A program made the position numbers and the translations under genes. Below, one piece after another: positions 59,443 to 64,000 of a stretch of DNA of 64,000 bases; the stretch's first letter is position 1; each line of letters begins with the position of its first letter. The notes below the pieces were generated by a model that ran no database searches, was not told where the DNA came from, and saw nothing but the letters and a program-made list of their open reading frames with translations. Source of the stretch: Streptomyces olivochromogenes. Its GTDB lineage: Bacteria > Actinomycetota > Actinomycetes > Streptomycetales > Streptomycetaceae. The DNA lies in NCBI RefSeq assembly GCF_021538895.1, contig NZ_JADDRL010000014.1, positions 1 to 64,000 on the forward strand. The letters run 5' to 3'.

Positions 59443-59561
59443 GTGGTTCCCCTTTCACGGATTGCCTCGTTTGGGGCACTAGTCAGCTTGATCTTCACCC
59501 ATGTGGGTGGCACGTCATGTTGCGCCATTCGGGTGAACTGCTCAGTGCTCGGCCCGGGCCG

Positions 59562-59879
59562 TCAGGCGTCGCTGTCCCGGTGCCGCTCGTAGGCACCGGG
59601 TGACGTCTCCACGACTTCGCGGGGGTAGACCTCGTGCACCCGGGCGAGCAGGTCGCGCTGTTTGCTGACCCAACCCGTCGGCAGTGCGAACAGCGGGACG
59701 GTCACGGTGACCCCTGAGGCGGGTCCGTCGTGGGCCGACACCGACATCCGGTCGTGGCCGTCGGGCTTGAACTTCAAGGACGGTGTCCGCCCCGAGGTGA
59801 GCCACATGGCGAATCGACGGGTCTCCAGGGTCGCCAAGGTGTCCTCCCAGTCGGCCAGATCTTCAGGGAGGAGGGTCAC
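59562..59879 (-). pseudogene. hypothetical protein gene with apparent 5' frameshift
   Basis: The longest frame starts at GTG 59879 and gives 105 residues (VTLLPEDLADWEDTLATLET, RRFAMWLTSGRTPSLKF), with no ribosome-binding site. Upstream in the same frame the sequence reads ESLSATFS before a stop, which looks like more of the protein. In the next frame, ATG 59916 has an excellent GGGGAGGG six nucleotides upstream and reads MNSAG. Removing one G from the GGG run at 59903-59905 would join MNSA to ESLSATFSVTLLPEDL. The gene may thus be broken, or the base may be an assembly error. Function unknown. Confidence 0.55.
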
Positions 59880-59992
59880 CGAGAAGGTGGCGCTGAGGGA
59901 CTCCCGCCGAGTTCATGCATTCCCTCCCCGATGACAAGATCCGAGCATCTTGCCGGACGGACGGACGGACGTGACGGCTCGGATCGCATGGC

Positions 59993-60457
59993 TCAGCGAG
60001 GCGTGTATGCCACACGCTCGAAGGGCCATGCGCGGGCCAGCCAGTCGCTGACGACGCGGTAGAGCTCGGCGTCGAGAGAAGCGTGGTCCGCCCGGACCCA
60101 GGAGCGGACGTCAGTGACACCGGGCTCCTGGCGCGAGCCGTAGATGTAGACGCAGCCGATGACGTCGTCCCCAGGGACCGACAGGACGGTGTAGGTGAAG
60201 CCGACGCGCCGTTCGAAGTCCTCCGCGTGCCGGCGCAGGTCGTGGAGGTTGGCGTCCAGGGACATGCCCCCTGGAGGCGGCCAGGAGCCGCCGGCGAAGT
60301 CGGAGGTGGCTCGGATGTGGGCGATGCTGGAGGTCCAGGCTGCGTGATCGGCAGCATTGTGCTGAGGGCCGAGGGGCTCCAGGCGGAAGCGGTCGGTGGC
60401 AGGCGGGTGCGGTACGGCGAACTCGGGGTCCACGAGGGGCTGGTCAGGTGAGGTCAC
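59993..60457 (-). CDS. GNAT-like acetyltransferase fold protein
   Basis: A 154-residue protein resembling an N-acetyltransferase: FRLEPLGPQHNAADHAAWTS, HAEDFERRVGFTYTVLSVPG, DVIGCVYIYGSRQEPGVTDV and SLDAELYRVVSDWLARAWPF. A canonical acetyl-CoA loop is not obvious, since the region after strand 4 is RSWVRADHASLDAELY. It may therefore be a degenerate or specialised member. GTG/ATG start at 60457. No operon partner is evident. Confidence 0.7.
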   Translation of the reverse strand: MTSPDQPLVDPEFAVPHPPATDRFRLEPLGPQHNAADHAAWTSSIAHIRATSDFAGGSWPPPGGMSLDANLHDLRRHAEDFERRVGFTYTVLSVPGDDVIGCVYIYGSRQEPGVTDVRSWVRADHASLDAELYRVVSDWLARAWPFERVAYTPR

Positions 60458-60466
60458 CGCGGGAGG

Positions 60467-60568
60467 TTATCCCCGGGCCCCTACCGATTTCTCGCACTTT
60501 TTGGGAGAGAAGACCGTCGGCTCGCGCTCCCGGTAGATGCAGGGCGCCGGCGCGGTCCACATGTTCAC
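60467..60568 (-). other. short open fragment resembling a protein C-terminus
   Basis: In the gap between the GNAT-like and MFS genes the minus strand reads VNMWTAPAPCIYREREPTVF, then SPKKCEKSVGARG and a stop. The composition (Cys, Tyr, Lys, Trp; varied residues) looks more like a genuine protein end than random GC-rich sequence, but there is no start with a ribosome-binding site. Possibly a remnant of a deleted gene. Confidence 0.25.
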
Positions 60569-60617
60569 GGTGTTCGGCCCGTAACGGCGGCGGCGCCGAC
60601 GCCGAGGGCGATACCGG

Positions 60618-61994
60618 CTACGTACGGCGGTGCGGCAGCCGGAATGCCGCTGCCAAGCCGGCCAGGCCTATGACCGCGAGGGTGGTCATCGCCGCGGCGT
60701 AGGCGCCCTTCGTGAGGCCGGAGACCAGGATGGTGCCGGCTATGGCCGTGCCGAAGGACGAGCCGAGGTTCGACACGCTGCGGGACAGGCCCGAGATCTC
60801 GCCCTGTTGGTCTTCCGGGAAGCTCGACTGCACGACGTTGACCGACGGGGTCAGCATCACGCCCATGCCGAGTCCGATCAGCAGGAGTCCGGGGACGAAG
60901 GCCCAGGCCGAGGAGAAGGCGGCGGCCAGGGCGATCAGGACGACCACACCGGCGATGGAGACGACGAAGCCGGTCATGATGAGCGTGCGCTGGGGGCGCC
61001 GCTCGGCCAGGCGTTCGGCGGACAGGGACGAGACCAGGAGCCCCAGCGTGGCCGCGGTGAAGACGACCCCGGTCTGGATGGCGTCGTAGTGGCGTACGAC
61101 CTGGAGGTAGGCCGCCACCGTGAACGACGAACCCAGGAGCATCAGCCACTGGACGTTCTGCGTGATGAGCCCGAGGTTGGACGTGCGGTTGCGGAACAGG
61201 CTGAGCGACAGCAGCGGTTCCTTGCCGGCCGCCTCCTCGGCGCGTACGTGGCGGAAGAACCACCACAGCACGAGCACGCCCAGGACCAGCAGGGCGACCA
61301 TGAGCCAGACGTTGTTGTCCGCGGCCAGGATGCCCATGACGACGAGGACGAGACCCGCGGCCGAGAGGACCGCGCCGGTGGTGTCGAAGGAGCGGGTCGG
61401 ATCGGGTGGCAGGGGATCCTCGATGTGCCGGCTGAGCGCGACGATCACCGCGATGACCAGGGCCTGGAACACGAAGGCCGCGCGCCAGCTGATGCCCGTG
61501 GTGATGAGTCCGCCGATCAGCGGTCCGGCGGCGGCGCCGGCGCCGCCCAGCGCCATGATCACGCCGAAGGCGCGGGCGCGGGAGGTCACGTCCGGGTAGA
61601 GCAGCGTCGTGAGGATGTAGACGGGCGGGATGAGCAGCGCGGTGCCGATCCCTTCGAGGATCGAGTTGCCGAGGATCAGCACGCCGAGTCCGGGAGCCGC
61701 CGCGCTCAGCAGGGCGCCGATCGCGTAGACGACGAGGCCGGTCATGAAGCACCGCTTGCGGCCGTAGCGGTCGGTCAGCTTGCCGCCGGGGATCATCAGC
61801 GCCGCCATCACCAGCAGGAAGACGGTGATCGCCACCTGTACGCCCTGGACGGTGGTGTCCAGGTCCCTGCTGATGTCGTTGATCATCACGTTCATGTTGG
61901 AGCCGGCGAAGCTGCAGATGAACTGGGCGAGGGCCAGGGCGGCCAGCACCCGCCCCTGCCCCGCCGCGCGCTGTCCCTCGGCCGTCTCAATCAC
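60618..61994 (-). CDS. MFS drug-exporter-like transporter (DHA2 type)
   Basis: A 458-residue MFS protein of about 14 helices, the DHA2 drug:H+ antiporter layout. Landmarks are AQFICSFAGSNMNVMINDIS in helix 1, KLTDRYGRKRCFMTGLVVYA at the loop 2-3 signature and GGAGAAAGPLIGGLITTGIS in motif C of helix 5, which is typical of exporters. GTG 61994 overlaps the end of the GH15 gene by 8 bp, so the two are translationally coupled. That pairing would suit sugar or glycoconjugate export, but it is only an inference. Confidence 0.92.
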   Translation of the reverse strand: MIETAEGQRAAGQGRVLAALALAQFICSFAGSNMNVMINDISRDLDTTVQGVQVAITVFLLVMAALMIPGGKLTDRYGRKRCFMTGLVVYAIGALLSAAAPGLGVLILGNSILEGIGTALLIPPVYILTTLLYPDVTSRARAFGVIMALGGAGAAAGPLIGGLITTGISWRAAFVFQALVIAVIVALSRHIEDPLPPDPTRSFDTTGAVLSAAGLVLVVMGILAADNNVWLMVALLVLGVLVLWWFFRHVRAEEAAGKEPLLSLSLFRNRTSNLGLITQNVQWLMLLGSSFTVAAYLQVVRHYDAIQTGVVFTAATLGLLVSSLSAERLAERRPQRTLIMTGFVVSIAGVVVLIALAAAFSSAWAFVPGLLLIGLGMGVMLTPSVNVVQSSFPEDQQGEISGLSRSVSNLGSSFGTAIAGTILVSGLTKGAYAAAMTTLAVIGLAGLAAAFRLPHRRT

Positions 61995-63936
61995 CGGAGC
62001 CGCCCCCCGAGGCGCTCCCCGAGGCGTCCCCTGAGCCGTCCCCCGTGTCGTCCTCGGCGGGAGCCGTGAGGCCGGAGATCGTCGGGCGCCCGCGATCCTC
62101 GGCCCGGGAGCGGGGCCGTTCCTTGCTCAGTTCCTCGTCGAGCGCCAAGGCCGCGGTGACCAGGGAGAGGTGGGTGAACGCCTGCGGGAAGTTGCCGAGT
62201 TGTTCCCCCGAGGGCCCGATCTCCTCGGCGAACAGGCCGACATGGTTGGCGTAGGTGAGCATCTTGTCGAAGGCGTGCCGGGCCTGGTTGAGCCTGCCGC
62301 TGCGGGCGAGTGCCTCGACGTAGAAGAAGCTGCACAGGTTGAACGTGCCCTCCGAGCCGCGCAGTCCGTCGGGGGAGGCCTTGGGGTCGTACCGGTAGAC
62401 GAGGCTGTCGCTGACCAGTTCCTCGTTCATGGCATCGAGGGTGCTGAGCCAGTCGGGATCGTGGGGCGAGATGAAGCCGACCCTCGGCATGAGCAGCAGG
62501 GAGGCGTCCAGGACGTCGGTGTCGTAGTGCTGGACGAAGGCCTGCCGCTTCTCGTGCCAGCCGCGGTCGACTATCTCCTGGAAGACCGCGTCCCGGGTAC
62601 GGGTCCACCGGGCGACGTCGGCCGGCCGGGAGAAGCTGTTGGCCGCGTGGATGCCGCGGTCGAACGCCACCCAGGTCATCAGCCGGCTGTAGGTGAAGTT
62701 CTGCCGCCCGCCCCGGGTCTCCCAGATGCCCTCGTCCGGCCGGTCCCAGTGGCCGGCGAGCCAGTCCAGCACGCCGCGCAGCGCCCCCCAGCCGCGGAGC
62801 GCACCGATGTCGCCCCCGACGATCAGGGCGTCCGAGGCCTCGCCGTAGATGTCGAGCTGGAGCTGGTCGGCGGCCGCGTTGCCCGCGCGTACGGGCCGTG
62901 AGCCCTGGTAGCCCTCCAGGTGGTCGAGGGTTTCCTCCGTCAGGTGGGGGTCGCCGTCGATGCGGTACATGATCTGCAGCGGATCGCCCGAGGCGGTGCC
63001 CCCGGCCTCGATACGGTCGCGCAGCCAGCGGCGGAAGGCGTGCGCCTCGTCGTGGAAGCCCAGATCGATCAGGGCCCGGACGGACAGCGCCGCGTCGCGG
63101 ATCCAGGTGTAGCGGTAGTCCCAGTTGCGCTCGCCGCCGATCTGCTCGGGCAGTCCCATGGTGGCCGCCGCGATGGGTGCCCCGGTCGGCGCGTACGTGA
63201 GCAGCTTGAGGGTGATCGCCGAGCGGTTCACGATGTCCCGCCAGCGGCCGCGGTAGGTGCAGGAGTGCAGCCAGGACAGCCAGAAGGAGCGGCACGTGTC
63301 GAAGTCCTCGGCGACCCGTTCCAGGGACGGGGGCGGCGGGACGGTGTCGTCGCTCGCCGAAGTCGTCAGCACGACCGCGGCGGCCTGGCCGGCCGAGAGG
63401 GTGAAGCGGGCGGTGATGTCGTTGCCCTCCGCGTGCAGCGGGATCCCGACCGTGGACTGCACGTGCAGGTCCGTGCCCGGGCCGTGGAAGCGCGCGGAGT
63501 GGGCGTCGGCCTGCGTGAGGGTGTGCGTGGCGCGGCCGTAGTCGAAGCGCGGGCGGCAGTCGAGGGCGAAGGGGAGGCTGCCCCGGACCACCCGGGCGAC
63601 CCGCACCAGACGGTGCGTGGCCTGCGCCGTCGAGGAGTCGATGGGCACCATGAAGTCGGCCACCTCGCCGACTCCGCCGGGTGCCATGAAGCGGGTGATC
63701 AGCACGGCCGTGTCGGACAGGTACAGCTGCCGGTCCGTCATGCCGTTGCCGTCCGGGGACCGCGCGGCGAGCAGGCAGTGCCCTCCGCGCTCGCTGTCCA
63801 GGAGGGAGGCGAAGACGCTGGGCGAGTCGAAGCGCGGCGTGCACCACCAGTCGATGTCACCGCCGGAGGAGACCAGGGCGGCGGTCTGAAGATCGCCGAC
63901 CATGCCGTGCTCGGCGATGGGCGGATACCGGTTCAC
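61987..63936 (-). CDS. GH15-family glycosidase (glucoamylase/trehalase-like)
   Basis: A 649-residue intracellular GH15 protein. The opening PIAEHGMVGDLQTAALVSSG then GDIDWWCTPRFDSPSVF is standard for the actinobacterial group that includes trehalases. The (alpha/alpha)6 barrel is seen in NWDYRYTWIRDAALSVRALI and SEGTFNLCSFFYVEALAR. The acidic catalytic region lies around these segments. There is no signal peptide. The C-terminus has a Gly/Ser/Asp low-complexity tail. GTG 63936 has GGGAG upstream. It is coupled to the downstream MFS gene. The likely substrate is trehalose or a maltooligosaccharide. Confidence 0.92.
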   Translation of the reverse strand: MNRYPPIAEHGMVGDLQTAALVSSGGDIDWWCTPRFDSPSVFASLLDSERGGHCLLAARSPDGNGMTDRQLYLSDTAVLITRFMAPGGVGEVADFMVPIDSSTAQATHRLVRVARVVRGSLPFALDCRPRFDYGRATHTLTQADAHSARFHGPGTDLHVQSTVGIPLHAEGNDITARFTLSAGQAAAVVLTTSASDDTVPPPPSLERVAEDFDTCRSFWLSWLHSCTYRGRWRDIVNRSAITLKLLTYAPTGAPIAAATMGLPEQIGGERNWDYRYTWIRDAALSVRALIDLGFHDEAHAFRRWLRDRIEAGGTASGDPLQIMYRIDGDPHLTEETLDHLEGYQGSRPVRAGNAAADQLQLDIYGEASDALIVGGDIGALRGWGALRGVLDWLAGHWDRPDEGIWETRGGRQNFTYSRLMTWVAFDRGIHAANSFSRPADVARWTRTRDAVFQEIVDRGWHEKRQAFVQHYDTDVLDASLLLMPRVGFISPHDPDWLSTLDAMNEELVSDSLVYRYDPKASPDGLRGSEGTFNLCSFFYVEALARSGRLNQARHAFDKMLTYANHVGLFAEEIGPSGEQLGNFPQAFTHLSLVTAALALDEELSKERPRSRAEDRGRPTISGLTAPAEDDTGDGSGDASGSASGGGSGD

Positions 63937-64000
63937 CTGGGCTCCCTCGTCGCAGCGACAGTCACGCCAAGGGTCCGGCGTTCCCGGCGGTACGGCCTCA

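Overview
The window is a high-GC actinobacterial chromosome segment and almost certainly comes from a Streptomyces. Genes are densely packed, third codon positions are nearly all G or C, and the gene order matches the core-chromosome neighbourhood known from S. coelicolor (csoR, ppk, mshD, cssRS, glnR, nur, rsiG, devE/devA/devB, mshA, gpm). I see no insertion sequence, prophage, CRISPR array, rRNA or tRNA. Names below rest on visible motifs and on recalled synteny, not on searches.

Region 1 (1-8.7 kb) concerns phosphate, copper and thiols: a PiT phosphate transporter (cut by the window edge) with its DUF47 partner, the copper sensor gene csoR with its operator, a lipoprotein, a NUDIX-CHAD-ppk polyphosphate cluster, and mshD for the last step of mycothiol synthesis. 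Region 2 (8.8-17.5 kb) holds a secreted 5'-nucleotidase, a secretion-stress block (htrA, a 76-residue protein gene, cssR, cssS), a LacI regulator and the nitrogen regulator gene glnR. Region 3 (17.5-22.4 kb) has a MoaD-like protein and a sulfur unit: a 26-residue cysteine-containing leader peptide, a thiosulfate sulfurtransferase and DUF1416.

Region 4 (22.5-31.8 kb) begins with a 1245-residue secreted beta-propeller/ASH/lectin protein and a small secreted partner. Three translationally coupled single-pass membrane proteins follow, then a nitrobindin-like protein, the nickel regulator gene nur and ygfZ. Region 5 (31.8-41.3 kb) is developmental: dtd, rsiG (c-di-GMP-binding anti-sigma for WhiG, with both signature motifs intact), an Eis-like acetyltransferase, then devE, a small membrane protein gene, devA-devB, a third diverged DevA-like regulator and a protein with two fused APH-type kinase domains. 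The promoters of devE and devA are recognisable copies of each other and are studded with AAGTTG half-sites. This is the most interesting regulatory structure in the window.

Region 6 (41.3-52.9 kb) contains a TetR regulator, a HelD/HelR-type RNA-polymerase-associated ATPase, an N-terminally short RraA-like protein, a conserved XRE-HBHA-DUF2516 trio with a perfect operator palindrome, an RsbU-type phosphatase fused to a receiver domain, an NlpC/P60 hydrolase, a methyltransferase gene carrying a dispersed Streptomyces palindrome in its 5' end, and mshA with a YbjN protein. Region 7 (52.9-64 kb) holds secreted proteins, an AraC regulator, two MFS exporters, gpmA, some small genes (one apparently frameshifted) and a GH15 glycosidase coupled to a transporter gene.

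Many genes have a TANNNT -10 hexamer exactly 6-7 nt before the start codon and are probably leaderless.
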